Both the position numbers and the translations under genes were made by a program. Below are positions 1 to 9,236 of a stretch of 64,000 nt of DNA, piece after piece (the first letter of the stretch is position 1; every line of letters starts with the position of its first letter). Under the pieces are notes generated by a model. That model saw only the letters and a program-made list of their open reading frames with translations, ran no database searches and had not been told where the DNA came from. The DNA is taken from assembly GCA_009797885.1 (NCBI GenBank), contig WNKP01000005.1, positions 281,018 to 345,017 of the forward strand, given 5' to 3'. This stretch comes from Flavobacteriaceae bacterium GF1 (GTDB lineage Bacteria > Bacteroidota > Bacteroidia > Flavobacteriales > Flavobacteriaceae).

Positions 1-1804
1 TTACATACCCCACTTCGGAGTCTGTGGAGAGATATTGCCCGGTTATATTCATTTCAAACTTGGCCAAAACCTCATTTATTTCGGCCATTACCCCCGAGAC
101 GTTATCGTGGATGTGCAAAAACCGATGGGAATTGTTCTGCTTGGGCAAACGAATATTTGGAAAGTTCACGGCATCTACCGTATTTCCGGAATTAATGTAA
201 TCCATGATCTTGTTGGGAACGAAATCCGCTATGTCCTTTTGGGCCTCTTGGGTGCTTCCCCCCACGTGCGGTGTCAGGATTACATTTTCCAATCCTTGGA
301 GTTCGGTTTTAAAATCACCATTACTTCTAGGTTCTTCGGGATATACATCAATCCCTGCGCCCCTTATTTTTTTGGACTTTAAGGCTTTGACCAAGGCTTC
401 GATATCCACGACAAATCCCCGTGAAAGATTAATGAGTATTGCCCCATCACGCATTTGATCAATTTCCCGTTCCCCAATAAAATTTTTATTGGCCTTATTA
501 TCATCCACATGAAGGGTTACCACGTCCGAAACCGACAACAAGTCCTCCAAGGTCGTGCACTTAATGGCATTACCCAATCCCAACTGGTCCTCCACATCAT
601 AGTAATACACACGCATTCCAATGGCTTCTGCCAGCACGGAAAGCTGTTTCCCAATGTTACCATAGCCCACAATACCCAAGTTCTTGCCCCGGACCTCATG
701 GGAGTCAAGGGCCGTTTTAAACCACTGCCCCTGGTGGATTTCGGTACTACGGGCAAAGACGCTCCGCATGAGCATGATGATCTGACCAATGGCCAACTCC
801 ACTACCGAGCGTGTATTGCTGTAGGGCGCGTTAAAGACCACTACCCCTTTTTTCTTGGCTGCAATCAAATCTATCTGTGTGGTACCAATACAAAAAGCCC
901 CGATGACCAAAAGTCGGTCTGCTGCTTCCAGTACCTTTTTTGTTACCTGGGTCTTGGAACGAATACCAAGAACGTGAATTCCCTTTATCTTTTCAATAAG
1001 TTCCTCTTCTGGTAAACTATGTTTTACCAATTCTACAGAAAATCCTTCATTGGAAAGGTTATCAAATGCATCCGGATGAACATTTTCCAACAACAGAATC
1101 TTGATTCGATTTTTCGGATATGATATTTTTCTGGGCAAATCGTTCACAAACAAAAATTCATTAAGGTTAGGCGCCACATGGTCGGCATGGGTAGCTGCTT
1201 TTTCACGATGCACATTTTCAGTATAGGCAAAAAACTTATCGGCAATACCAGCTTCCCGCATTACATAATCACTATAGCCATCGCCAATCACCTGGACCTC
1301 GCCATCCAAATCCAGCTTTTTTAAGCACTCAATCTTTCCATTATGTGATGATAGCACATTGGTTTCATCAAAACCAATGATTTGGCCATGGTCATCAAAT
1401 TTAAAGGTATTTGCATAAACCCGCTCCGAAGGGATATTGTAATCTGCTACAATGGGGTCAATGAATTCCTTGAACCCGCAGGAAATTACATAAATGTCCT
1501 CGGCATGTAAATGGAAGAACTCTTTGTTTTCCTTAATGGATTTGGATATTTTTTGACGTAAATCATCAATTAGTGGATCCAGGTCACTCTTATGGGCTTC
1601 CAGAAGCCGTATCCTCCGTTCCAAAGATTCCGTGAAGGAAATCTCCCCATCTATCCCCAAATTGGTAATGTTCTGGATTTCCTTAAGGATTTCATCTTTA
1701 TTTGACTTGCCCTTTAAGGTCATTTCCGCCAAAACATCCAAGGCCTCAACCTGGGTAAGGGTGCTATCAAAATCAAAAACGTATTTACGCCCCGTTTCCA
1801 CCAT
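1..1804 (-). CDS. serA: Phosphoserine phosphatase / D-3-phosphoglycerate dehydrogenase fusion (C-terminus cut by window edge)
   Basis: The reading frame starts at ATG 1804 and is still open at base 1 (about 601 codons), so the last residues lie outside the window. The first ~215 residues are a HAD-type SerB phosphatase: DFDST near residue 11 supplies the two catalytic Asp, and GDGYSDYVM is the Mg-binding loop. Residues ~235-565 are a D-isomer-specific 2-hydroxyacid dehydrogenase of the SerA type, with GIVGYGNIGKQ (NAD-binding Rossmann loop), NLSRG and LTPHVGGST (catalytic His). The visible end (HIHDNVSGVMAEIN) is the start of an ACT domain. The protein would thus carry the first and last steps of serine synthesis from 3-phosphoglycerate. 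Fusions of this layout are known in Flavobacteriia, with a usual length near 630 residues, so only about 30 residues should be missing. Cytoplasmic. The assignment is firm; which reaction dominates in vivo is not visible. Confidence 0.9.
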   Translation of the reverse strand, partial: MVETGRKYVFDFDSTLTQVEALDVLAEMTLKGKSNKDEILKEIQNITNLGIDGEISFTESLERRIRLLEAHKSDLDPLIDDLRQKISKSIKENKEFFHLHAEDIYVISCGFKEFIDPIVADYNIPSERVYANTFKFDDHGQIIGFDETNVLSSHNGKIECLKKLDLDGEVQVIGDGYSDYVMREAGIADKFFAYTENVHREKAATHADHVAPNLNEFLFVNDLPRKISYPKNRIKILLLENVHPDAFDNLSNEGFSVELVKHSLPEEELIEKIKGIHVLGIRSKTQVTKKVLEAADRLLVIGAFCIGTTQIDLIAAKKKGVVVFNAPYSNTRSVVELAIGQIIMLMRSVFARSTEIHQGQWFKTALDSHEVRGKNLGIVGYGNIGKQLSVLAEAIGMRVYYYDVEDQLGLGNAIKCTTLEDLLSVSDVVTLHVDDNKANKNFIGEREIDQMRDGAILINLSRGFVVDIEALVKALKSKKIRGAGIDVYPEEPRSNGDFKTELQGLENVILTPHVGGSTQEAQKDIADFVPNKIMDYINSGNTVDAVNFPNIRLPKQNNSHRFLHIHDNVSGVMAEINEVLAKFEMNITGQYLSTDSEVGYV

Positions 1805-1949
1805 CGTCTAAAAATTAAGCTGTAAATGTAATTATTAAAAAAAGTGAAGATCGGCGTTGTTCAAAAAAAGGCCAAACGGTGAATAAAAAATCGTTTTTGA
1901 TCAGCAAATTGACTTTTTTCACCACTAAAAATTATCAATTTCCCAATAG

Positions 1950-2402
1950 CTAAAACCAACGCCTTACGGCTTTGCAATACAATTGGTACTTTTTACCGAA
2001 CTTTTTGTTCAAGGCTGCTTCTTCCCCCTTGATCTGAAAATGGTTCATATAATACACAAAACCCGCCGCCAAAAGGGTATTGAAGGCATTTCCCAAATGA
2101 AGGCCAAAAGCGATAAGAAACAGCAGCATGCCCAAATACATTGGATTCCTTGTATAACGGTATATCCCATGACTTACCAAGCTATTGGCTTTCTCGGGGT
2201 TCAAGGGATTTGTTGTGGTTTTTGCCCTGACAAATTGAAATAGCGCCAATCCCATGACCAAAAGACCTAGTACCGCTAAAAAATACAGCATCCATTTACG
2301 ACCAAAAAAGTCAAACTCCCCAACAGGAAGAAATCGGTCCAAGAGGTACATAAGGGCTCCAAAAACGATCATGACCAAAGGAGGTGGTATTTTAAATTTC
2401 AT
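1950..2402 (-). CDS. Isoprenylcysteine carboxyl methyltransferase-family membrane protein
   Basis: 150 residues with three or four hydrophobic segments, two of them in the first 60 residues. The conserved block SHGIYRYTRNPMYLGM, followed by a hydrophobic hairpin and a C-terminal EEAALNKKFGKKY motif, is typical of the small integral-membrane methyltransferases related to ICMT, phospholipid methyltransferase and MddA. These bind S-adenosylmethionine through the R-x-P-x-Y and E-E-x-x-L regions. The substrate cannot be read from the sequence. The gene is divergent from rdgB with about 40 bp between the starts. ATG 2402 is the only sensible start because the first membrane segment follows directly. 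Confidence 0.75.
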   Translation of the reverse strand: MKFKIPPPLVMIVFGALMYLLDRFLPVGEFDFFGRKWMLYFLAVLGLLVMGLALFQFVRAKTTTNPLNPEKANSLVSHGIYRYTRNPMYLGMLLFLIAFGLHLGNAFNTLLAAGFVYYMNHFQIKGEEAALNKKFGKKYQLYCKAVRRWF

Positions 2403-2442
2403 TTTTCTAAAGTACTATTTTTACCCCCAAGAAATGTAGTTT

Positions 2443-3027
2443 ATGAAATTGGTCTTTGCGACACACAACCAAAACAAGTTCCAAGAAGTAAAAAACCTGG
2501 TCCCAACCTCTGTGGAATTGGTTTCCTTACAGGACATTGGTTGTTACAGTGAAATCCCGGAAACAGGAAAAACACTGGAAGAAAATGCTAAAATAAAGGC
2601 AGATTTTGTGACATCTACCTACGGACTTCCCTGTTTTTCCGATGATACCGGATTATTGGTGAATGCCTTAAAAGGGGCGCCGGGGGTCTACTCTGCGAGA
2701 TATGCAGGACCAGACAAGGATGCCAATTCCAATATGGACAAACTCCTGCAAGAACTTAACGCTATTGGGGACAGGTCGGCCAGATTTGAGACGGTCATTG
2801 CCTTGAACCTGAACTCAGAATGCCATTTTTTCAAAGGGGTGGTCCATGGAAACATTACCAAGGAAAAAAAAGGAAAAAAAGGCTTTGGTTATGACCCCGT
2901 TTTTCGACCCAAGGGTTACGACAAAACCTTTGCCGAACTCCCCATGGAAGAGAAAAATGGGATAAGCCATAGAGCCAAGGCCGTTAAACAGTTGGTTGAC
3001 TTTCTTGCTTCTTTGCCCAATAGCTGA
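2443..3027 (+). CDS. rdgB: Non-canonical purine NTP pyrophosphatase (RdgB/HAM1 family)
   Basis: 194 residues, the usual length. The enzyme hydrolyses dITP, ITP and XTP to the monophosphate plus pyrophosphate and so cleans the nucleotide pool. FATHNQNKFQEV at the N-terminus is the family's substrate-binding loop (consensus T-x-N-x-x-K). SDDTGLLVNALKGAPGVYSARYAG carries the acidic metal-binding residues. GKKGFGYDPVF and ISHRAKAV complete the base-recognition pocket. It starts at ATG 2443, divergent to a membrane methyltransferase gene, and is followed after 135 bp by a DEAD-box helicase that has its own promoter candidate. Cytoplasmic. Confidence 0.93.
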   Translation: MKLVFATHNQNKFQEVKNLVPTSVELVSLQDIGCYSEIPETGKTLEENAKIKADFVTSTYGLPCFSDDTGLLVNALKGAPGVYSARYAGPDKDANSNMDKLLQELNAIGDRSARFETVIALNLNSECHFFKGVVHGNITKEKKGKKGFGYDPVFRPKGYDKTFAELPMEEKNGISHRAKAVKQLVDFLASLPNS

Positions 3028-3046
3028 TGAAATAAATGTACATTTG
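3012..3046 (+). promoter_or_regulatory. Candidate Bacteroidetes-type promoter of the helicase gene
   Basis: A perfect TAnnTTTG -7 element (TACATTTG, 3039-3046) is preceded by TTTG at 3012-3015, a spacing of 23 bp, at the upper end of the range reported for this phylum. It overlaps the end of rdgB and lies ~120 bp before the helicase start, implying a leader of about 110 nt. Confidence 0.45.
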
Positions 3047-3162
3047 CCGCTTATTTAATGTCGCGCCCGAGGAAAATGGGTAAAAAGGGGTGTTGTGATG
3101 GGCTTTGTTTATAAGGTTTTCGCTCGATACAGCACAATAATTGCGAGTTTATAAACAATGAT

Positions 3163-4896
3163 ATGACACCATTTGAAAGTTTGGGACTGCAGGAGTCCTT
3201 ATTAACGGCAATTTCGGATTTAGGGTTTGAATCCCCATCCGAAGTCCAGGAAAAAGCCATTCCCATTTTATTGGAGGACGAAACCGACCTGGTGGCACTG
3301 GCACAAACAGGAACCGGAAAAACTGCTGCATTCGGGTTTCCACTGCTCCAGAAAATTGATGCCCAAAGTAGAACCACGCAAGGTCTCATCCTATCCCCTA
3401 CGAGGGAATTATGTCTACAGATCACCAATGAAATGCAACTCTACTCCAAATATGAAAAGGGAGTCAATATTGTTGCCATCTATGGCGGTGCCAGTATTAC
3501 CGAACAAGCCAAACAGATCAAAAGAGGGGCACAGATCGTGGTCGCCACCCCAGGTCGTATGAAGGATATGATCCAAAGGGGAATCGTTGACATTACCAAA
3601 ATTGAGTACTGTATTTTGGATGAGGCCGATGAAATGCTCAATATGGGCTTTTATGAGGATATTAGGGATATCCTTTCCAATACGCCCGATGATAAGTCCA
3701 CCTGGTTATTTTCGGCCACCATGCCCAAAGAAGTGGCCAGCATTGCCAAAAAGTTCATGCACAAACCCAAGGAGATTACGGTAGGGACCAAAAATGCAGG
3801 CGCAGTGACCGTGCAGCATGAATATTATTTGGTGAGTGGCAGGGACAGGTACGCCGCGCTCAAGCGATTGGCCGATGCGAATCCTGGAATATTTTCCGTG
3901 GTTTTTTGTAGGACCAAAAGGGATACGCAAAAAATTGCCGAAAAACTAATTGAAGACGGATACAATGCCGGGGCCTTACATGGAGACCTAAGTCAGAATC
4001 AAAGGGATTTGGCCATGAACGCCTTTCGCAAAAAACAAATCCAACTATTGATAGCAACCGATGTGGCAGCTCGCGGAATAGACGTGGATGATGTCACACA
4101 TGTGATCAACTATCAATTGCCGGATGAGATCGAAACCTACACGCACCGAAGCGGACGTACGGGAAGGGCAGGAAAATCCGGTATTTCCATGGTCATCACT
4201 ACACGAAGTGAACTTAGGAAAATAAAGGCCATTGAAAAGAAAATTCGACAGGATTTCATCGAAAAGAAAATTCCAACGGGAATTGAAATTTGCGAAATAC
4301 AATTGTACCATTTGGCCAGTAAAATTAGGGATACCAACATTGATCCGGATATTGAGAATTACCTTCCGGCCATTTATGACGTTTTGGAAGGCCTTGATCG
4401 GGATGAAATCATCAAAAAGATGGTTTCGGTCGAATTTACGAGGTTCTTTAGATATTACAGTAATACCCGGGATTTGGATGAACAGAAATCATCCAAAGGG
4501 GAAAAAGGCCAAGAAGAAAGGCCAAAGGACGGTTCGGTCCGTTATTTTATCAATGTAGGGGAACGGGATGGGTACGACTGGATGTCGCTAAAGGACTTCT
4601 TACGTAAGACCCTTAATCTGGACAAGGAAGATATTTACAGGGTGGATACAAAGGACAGCTTTTCCTTCTTCAATACGGATGCTAATTTAATGCCTTTAGT
4701 ACTGGAAGCCTTTCAGGATTTTAAAGTCGATGGACGTTTCGTCAATGTAGAGGTTTCCAAAAACCCGGGCCGCAGTGGAAAGGGCAAAAAACGGGACCGT
4801 AGGAGAGGTGGACGAAAGGACGGGGGCGCACCCTTCAACAAAAAGAAAAAATCTTCATCCAGACGAAAAAAGGGAAGGAATCCAGGCTTTTTTTAG
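3163..4896 (+). CDS. DEAD-box ATP-dependent RNA helicase (DeaD/CshA type)
   Basis: 577 residues. All helicase motifs are in order: Q-motif region (FESLGLQESLLTAI), motif I AQTGTGKT, Ia PTRELC, GG and TPGR, motif II DEAD, motif III SAT, then in the second RecA domain FCRTKRDT, ATDVAARGIDV and HRSGRTGRAG. After about residue 380 comes a linker and an RNA-binding domain of the DbpA/CsdA C-terminal type (NVGERDGYDWMSLKDFL to VNVEVSK), then a very basic tail rich in K, R, G and S. It unwinds short RNA duplexes in ribosome assembly or mRNA decay; proteins with this tail are often cold-induced. The start at ATG 3163 fits the Q-motif position. Monocistronic by spacing. Confidence 0.93.
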   Translation: MTPFESLGLQESLLTAISDLGFESPSEVQEKAIPILLEDETDLVALAQTGTGKTAAFGFPLLQKIDAQSRTTQGLILSPTRELCLQITNEMQLYSKYEKGVNIVAIYGGASITEQAKQIKRGAQIVVATPGRMKDMIQRGIVDITKIEYCILDEADEMLNMGFYEDIRDILSNTPDDKSTWLFSATMPKEVASIAKKFMHKPKEITVGTKNAGAVTVQHEYYLVSGRDRYAALKRLADANPGIFSVVFCRTKRDTQKIAEKLIEDGYNAGALHGDLSQNQRDLAMNAFRKKQIQLLIATDVAARGIDVDDVTHVINYQLPDEIETYTHRSGRTGRAGKSGISMVITTRSELRKIKAIEKKIRQDFIEKKIPTGIEICEIQLYHLASKIRDTNIDPDIENYLPAIYDVLEGLDRDEIIKKMVSVEFTRFFRYYSNTRDLDEQKSSKGEKGQEERPKDGSVRYFINVGERDGYDWMSLKDFLRKTLNLDKEDIYRVDTKDSFSFFNTDANLMPLVLEAFQDFKVDGRFVNVEVSKNPGRSGKGKKRDRRRGGRKDGGAPFNKKKKSSSRRKKGRNPGFF

Positions 4897-4971
4897 TTAA
4901 TGCATTCCAAAAAGGCACGGCAGCCCCATTAAATTCCGTTGTTTTGTATCTTTAAGGTCGAAAATTGCTTG

Positions 4972-5748
4972 ATGAAAAGACTTTTATGCTTCACTTTCCT
5001 TCTCCTGGGGACACTGGTATTTAGCCAGGAAAATGAGGAAGATACCCAGACCGGAGACATCGTTGCCACAGTGCTCAATGCCCAAACGAACTTCCCTTTG
5101 GAAAGTGTGCATGTCATTAACTTGAACAAGGTGATCGGAACCATCACCAACCAAGATGGTGAATTTAGGATTACCGCTGCAGTTAATGACACCCTTTATT
5201 TGACCTACCTTGGTTTTAAGCCCCAAAAAGTAAGGGTGACCAATGACATGTTTCGAATTAAGGACACCAAGATATTCCTAACGGAATTGGCTTATGCCCT
5301 GGAAGAGGTGATTGTAAGGCCCTATCAGCTTACAGGATACCTGGAGATAGACGTAAAGAACCTACCGGTCAACAACGCGTATCAATACAGTATTTCAGGA
5401 CTTAACAAGAGTTATGAAGGGGGTAGTAAAAGTCCAAGTGCCGTCACCAAAGTGCTGGGTGCCATCCTAAATCCCGCAGACCAGCTCCGCAACCTATTTG
5501 GCAAGAAACCACAGCAGATGCGAAAATTGCGGAAAATGAAAGAGGATGAGAACATCCGGGATTTATTGGCTTCAAAATTTGACCGGGAAACACTGAAACA
5601 GCTACTGCAACTCGAAAAGATGGATATTGAGGACATTCTCAACAACTGCAGTTATTCACGGTCGTTCATACGAACTGCGAATGACCTACAGATTTTGGAT
5701 GCCATAAGTAATTGCTATGAGGAATATAAGGTACTTAACAAAGGGTAA
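4972..5748 (+). CDS. Exported protein with carboxypeptidase-regulatory-like domain
   Basis: ATG 4972 begins a clean signal peptide (MKRLLCFTFLLLGTLVFSQ), so this start is preferred over a TTG further upstream. The mature protein (258 residues in all) opens with a CarboxypepD_reg-like beta-sandwich: ATVLNAQTNFPLESVHV, then GTITNQDGEFRI and DTLYLTYLGFK, the same domain that precedes TonB receptors. It ends at about residue 110 (EEVIVRP). No receptor barrel follows. The rest is a helical, charged region (KSPSAVTKVLGAI, KKPQQMRKLRKMKEDE) of the kind seen in many Flavobacteriia periplasmic proteins of unknown role. Likely periplasmic or outer-membrane associated. No enzymatic motif is visible. Confidence 0.8.
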   Translation: MKRLLCFTFLLLGTLVFSQENEEDTQTGDIVATVLNAQTNFPLESVHVINLNKVIGTITNQDGEFRITAAVNDTLYLTYLGFKPQKVRVTNDMFRIKDTKIFLTELAYALEEVIVRPYQLTGYLEIDVKNLPVNNAYQYSISGLNKSYEGGSKSPSAVTKVLGAILNPADQLRNLFGKKPQQMRKLRKMKEDENIRDLLASKFDRETLKQLLQLEKMDIEDILNNCSYSRSFIRTANDLQILDAISNCYEEYKVLNKG

Positions 5749-5840
5749 GGCTTTACATTTTCCAATTTTCCGAAATCCCTATTTAAATAAATTTTCTATT
5801 CTTGCGAGCATTTTATAGCTTTAGGCAAAATCCTCAAAGC

Positions 5841-7538
5841 ATGAGAAAACTACTTATCGCTATGTCGATATTGACTTCTCTTTTTGGCTGCAAAAACTCT
5901 CAAAAAGAAACGCCCCAAAAAAACCCGGAAACCCTAGCCACAAACCAAAAGCAGGAAGAGCATTCCCGAAGCCCCTTTGTTTGGGAGGGGGCCAACATCT
6001 ATTTCCTTTTAACGGATAGGTTTAACAATGGACAACCCGAAAAGGATATCAATTTTGAGCGTAAGGACTCCACGGCAGTCCTCAGGGGATTTGAAGGAGG
6101 GGATATTGCCGGAATCACCCAAAAAATTGAAAACGGATACTTTACCAATTTAGGAATCAATGCAATTTGGTTTACCCCAGTGGTTGAACAAATCCATGGC
6201 GCCACGGATGAAGGAACCGGAGTCACCTATGGCTACCACGGGTATTGGACCAAGGATTGGACTACGATCGACCCTAATTTTGGCACGAAAAAAGATTTAG
6301 AGAACCTGGTCAAAACGGCCCATGCCAGAGGAATCCGCGTTTTACTGGATGTAGTTCTCAATCATACAGGACCGGTAACGGCCATTGATCCCGTTTGGCC
6401 CGATGAGTGGGTGCGAACATCCCCGGCTTGCGCATTTGACAATTATGAAAATACTACCGCCTGTACCCTTGTACGCAATCTTCCGGATATTTTAACGGAA
6501 TCTGATGAGCCCGTGGAACTACCGGATACCTTATTGGCCAAATGGAAAGAGGAAGGCCGTCTAAGTCAGGAATTGGATGAACTTAATCTTTTCTTTGAAC
6601 GTACGGGATATCCCAGGGCGCCACGATTTTACATTATCAAATGGCTTACGGATTACATCCATGAATTTGGAGTGGACGGGTTCCGGGTGGATACGGTCAA
6701 ACACGTTAATGAAAATGCATGGGCAGAATTAAAAAAGGAAGCGGATTATGCCTTTGAAACCTGGAAAAAGAAGCATCCCAACAGCGTATTGGACGATAAA
6801 CCGTTCTACATGGTAGGGGAAGTTTATAATTATGGTATCTCAGGTGGGCGTAATTTTGATTTTGGTGATAAAAAGGTGGACTACTTTGCCAACGGTTTCA
6901 CCAGCCTGATCAATTTTGATCTAAAAAATGATGCTACCCAGACCTACGAAAAAGTATTTAAGAAGTACAGTTACCTGCTCAACACAAAATTCCAGGGAAA
7001 AAGTGTCCTTAACTACCTCACTTCACATGATGATGGGAACCCCTATGATGCTGACCGAAGTAAACCCTATCGCTCGGCAAACATGCTATTGTTGACCCCG
7101 GGGGCCTCGCAGGTATATTATGGTGATGAAACCATGCGTCCCCTTAAAGTGGAGGGCGCAGAAGGGGATGCGAACCTTAGATCCTACATGAACTGGGAGG
7201 ACCTGGATACCGTACCAGAGGTTAAAAAGGTCCATGAACACTGGCAAAAACTGGGAAAATTCAGAAGAGATCATCCCGCCATTGGAGCTGGTAAGCACAA
7301 AAGGTTGGCCAAAAGCCCCTATGTTTTTTCCAGAACTTATATTGATGGGGAGTACCGTGATAAAGTTGTCGTTGGACTGGATTTGCCCAAAGGCGAAAAA
7401 TCCCTCCGGGTAAAAGGGTTCTTTGGTGATGGCACCGTATTGTACGATGCCTATTCCGATACTCGGGTCATGGTCAAAAACGGTAAGGTCGTTCTTGAAA
7501 ACGACTACGACACTGCCCTCTTGGAACCCAACGAATAG
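5841..7538 (+). CDS. GH13 alpha-amylase-family lipoprotein
   Basis: Starting at ATG 5841 the protein is 565 residues with an SPII signal (LTSLFGC), so it should be a lipoprotein facing the periplasm or the cell surface. The four GH13 regions are present: DVVLNH (~170), GFRVDTVKH (nucleophile Asp ~284), VGEVYNY (acid/base Glu ~327) and TSHDD (transition-state Asp ~397). A C-terminal beta domain starts near residue 480. It cleaves or transfers alpha-1,4 glucan links; the precise specificity (alpha-amylase, neopullulanase or maltogenic) cannot be decided. No susC/susD-like genes, other glycoside hydrolases or a transcriptional activator stand beside it, so it is not in a visible starch-utilisation locus. 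The 3' end lies 2 bp from a convergent VOC gene. Confidence 0.9.
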   Translation: MRKLLIAMSILTSLFGCKNSQKETPQKNPETLATNQKQEEHSRSPFVWEGANIYFLLTDRFNNGQPEKDINFERKDSTAVLRGFEGGDIAGITQKIENGYFTNLGINAIWFTPVVEQIHGATDEGTGVTYGYHGYWTKDWTTIDPNFGTKKDLENLVKTAHARGIRVLLDVVLNHTGPVTAIDPVWPDEWVRTSPACAFDNYENTTACTLVRNLPDILTESDEPVELPDTLLAKWKEEGRLSQELDELNLFFERTGYPRAPRFYIIKWLTDYIHEFGVDGFRVDTVKHVNENAWAELKKEADYAFETWKKKHPNSVLDDKPFYMVGEVYNYGISGGRNFDFGDKKVDYFANGFTSLINFDLKNDATQTYEKVFKKYSYLLNTKFQGKSVLNYLTSHDDGNPYDADRSKPYRSANMLLLTPGASQVYYGDETMRPLKVEGAEGDANLRSYMNWEDLDTVPEVKKVHEHWQKLGKFRRDHPAIGAGKHKRLAKSPYVFSRTYIDGEYRDKVVVGLDLPKGEKSLRVKGFFGDGTVLYDAYSDTRVMVKNGKVVLENDYDTALLEPNE

Positions 7539-7540
7539 GG

Positions 7541-7921
7541 TTATTTCCTGGAGTGTAACGCTATGCGGTTACCTTCCGAGTCATGGAACAACCCCATATA
7601 GCCGACATCCGGACTTATGTGGGTTTTGGCTTTTAAGATGCGGCCTCCGGCATTTTCTATTCGGTCCAACTCATTTTGGACGTCCTCACTGGCAAAGTAG
7701 ATCAATACACCTTCCTTATGGCTTGGAATATACCATTCTGGCTGTAAAATCAAGGAACCTGAACAACCCGATTTCCCTTCGGACCAGGGAAACCAGCCCA
7801 TTAGTGTTCCCCCAAAATCCTGTACTTGAATGGTAATTTCAAATACTTCTTCGTAAAACTTCCTTGCACGGTCCATATCCGTTACTGGAATTTCAAACCA
7901 ACCTACCATATTCTGTTCCAT
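7541..7921 (-). CDS. VOC (glyoxalase/bleomycin-resistance) family protein
   Basis: 126 residues from ATG 7921; a GTG directly before it at 7924 would add one residue. The fold signature is two beta-alpha-beta-beta-beta units: VGWFEIPVTDMDRARKFYEEVF in the first half, then LIYFASEDVQNELDRIENAGG and FHDSEGNRIALHS in the second. Members of this subgroup often bind a metal with His/Glu residues, but the pattern here gives no defined substrate. The gene follows the SRPBCC gene with a few bases between, so the two are probably co-transcribed. Cytoplasmic. Confidence 0.8.
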   Translation of the reverse strand: MEQNMVGWFEIPVTDMDRARKFYEEVFEITIQVQDFGGTLMGWFPWSEGKSGCSGSLILQPEWYIPSHKEGVLIYFASEDVQNELDRIENAGGRILKAKTHISPDVGYMGLFHDSEGNRIALHSRK

Positions 7922-7925
7922 CACG

Positions 7926-8453
7926 TTATTTTTCCAATAGGCCCTTTAACGAAGCCAATCCCTCCTCAAAATCCTTTCCCACCATCTTATCCATGCTCAT
8001 GAATAGCATCATGATACTGAACGGAAACTTGTTCTTCCCCGAAAAACCCCAGGTGACCTTTGTCTTTCCCGATTCTGCATCTTCCGTTTCAAAATAGCAA
8101 TCGGATTCGGACTTCCAGGGTTTTAGGAATCGTAGTTCCCCTTCAATACGTTTACCATCCACAATTTTGGTGATTTCCTGTTCGCCCTCTCCAACTTCTT
8201 TGTTCCCGTTCCAATAGCTCACCGAGCCAACTTCACCATCGTTTCCCCTATATTCCTTGTGCATGTTAGGGTCTCTTTTTGCCCAGGGAGACCATTCGTC
8301 CTGTTTTTTTAAAGAACGTAAAAAAGGAAAAACCTTGTCCTTAGGGCTATCGATCACTATAGAACGGGAAACATCATACGTTTTGGGGGCCAGCATTGCC
8401 AGGATAAGTATGAGCAATACAATTCCGGCCAGAATGTAAAGTAGTGTAGTCAT
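7926..8453 (-). CDS. SRPBCC-family protein with N-terminal membrane anchor
   Basis: 175 residues. A single hydrophobic helix (LLYILAGIVLLILILAML) at residues 4-21 is followed by a START/SRPBCC-type ligand-binding domain: DSPKDKVFPFLRSLKKQDEWSPW, then GSVSYWNG, and the long C-terminal helix MMLFMSMDKMVGKDFEEGL. Proteins of this type bind hydrophobic ligands; none can be named from the sequence. It sits between the TrmH-family gene and the VOC gene on the same strand, with only a few bases to the VOC start. Confidence 0.8.
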   Translation of the reverse strand: MTTLLYILAGIVLLILILAMLAPKTYDVSRSIVIDSPKDKVFPFLRSLKKQDEWSPWAKRDPNMHKEYRGNDGEVGSVSYWNGNKEVGEGEQEITKIVDGKRIEGELRFLKPWKSESDCYFETEDAESGKTKVTWGFSGKNKFPFSIMMLFMSMDKMVGKDFEEGLASLKGLLEK

Positions 8454-8492
8454 CTGTTTATAAATTGGTTACGTTTAAATGTACAAAAAACA

Positions 8493-9146
8493 TCAATTCC
8501 CCTGGTAACGACTGATAATCTGTTCCACCTTCTTGATGGACTTTTTGGTCCAATCCAGCCGTTTTTCCAATAGTTCGGCTTGGGTCAATTGCCAAGGAAG
8601 TGTTGTTTTTCTAAGGTTATTGGCAAGCTGTTGAATGATTATAGCGGCTGAAACGGATACGTTAAGGCTCTCGGAAAAACCTACCATTGGAACTTTTAAA
8701 AACCTATCGGCCTGTTCCAAAACCTCCGTGCTCAATCCTTCCCATTCCGTTCCAAAAAACACTGCTGTTTTTGTATCCACTTGAAATTCGGAAAGTGAAT
8801 ATGCATCTTGGTGGGGGACCGTTGCCACAATGCAATATCCCCTTTCCCTAAGGGTCTTGATACAATCCGTAGTGTTTTGGTGCCGTACCACATCTACCCA
8901 TTGTTGTGCCCCCAAGGCAATGTTCTTATCCAACTTGTCCCCAAATCGGCCCTCAATACTATGCACTTCTTGAATACCAAAGGCATCGCAACTTCTAAGA
9001 ATGGCACTGGTATTGTGCATTTGGTATACATCTTCAATGGCCACGGTCAAAAATTTGGTACGCTCGGAGAGCACTTTGCGAAAACGCTCTTTTCGGTTCT
9101 CCGTAAGGTAATCTTCCAAATAGGCCAGCAAATCACAATCGATCAT
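8493..9146 (-). CDS. trmH: TrmH/SpoU-family RNA 2'-O-methyltransferase
   Basis: 217 residues. The three SPOUT motifs are present: NTSAILRSCDAFG (motif 1, with the conserved Asn and Arg), FFGTEWEGLS (motif 2) and PMVGFSESLNVSVSAAI (motif 3, forming the knotted SAM pocket). The N-terminal FRKVLSERTKFLTVAIEDVYQ and the basic C-terminal helices resemble TrmH, which methylates the ribose of G18 in tRNA, more than the rRNA methylase RlmB, which has a longer N-terminal domain. Tentatively trmH. Divergent from the sirtuin gene, with 90 bp between starts. Confidence 0.85.
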   Translation of the reverse strand: MIDCDLLAYLEDYLTENRKERFRKVLSERTKFLTVAIEDVYQMHNTSAILRSCDAFGIQEVHSIEGRFGDKLDKNIALGAQQWVDVVRHQNTTDCIKTLRERGYCIVATVPHQDAYSLSEFQVDTKTAVFFGTEWEGLSTEVLEQADRFLKVPMVGFSESLNVSVSAAIIIQQLANNLRKTTLPWQLTQAELLEKRLDWTKKSIKKVEQIISRYQGN

Positions 9147-9168
9147 AGGATCAAGATAATGAAAATAC

Positions 9169-9176
9169 TATTTTTG
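9169..9176 (+). promoter_or_regulatory. Candidate -7 element (TAnnTTTG) upstream of the sirtuin gene
   Basis: TATTTTTG matches the Bacteroidetes -7 consensus exactly and lies between the divergent trmH and sirtuin starts, about 60 bp before ATG 9237. No convincing -33 TTTG is seen at the right spacing. Confidence 0.35.
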
Positions 9177-9236
9177 AATTCCAGCTTCCATTTAAGTAAG
9201 TTGGACACCGATATACGTATCCAAAAACACCTAGCA

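Noticed and set aside
5802..5840. An earlier TTG start for the GH13 amylase
   Set aside because: It would place 13 charged residues before the lipoprotein signal; ATG 5841 begins the signal peptide directly.
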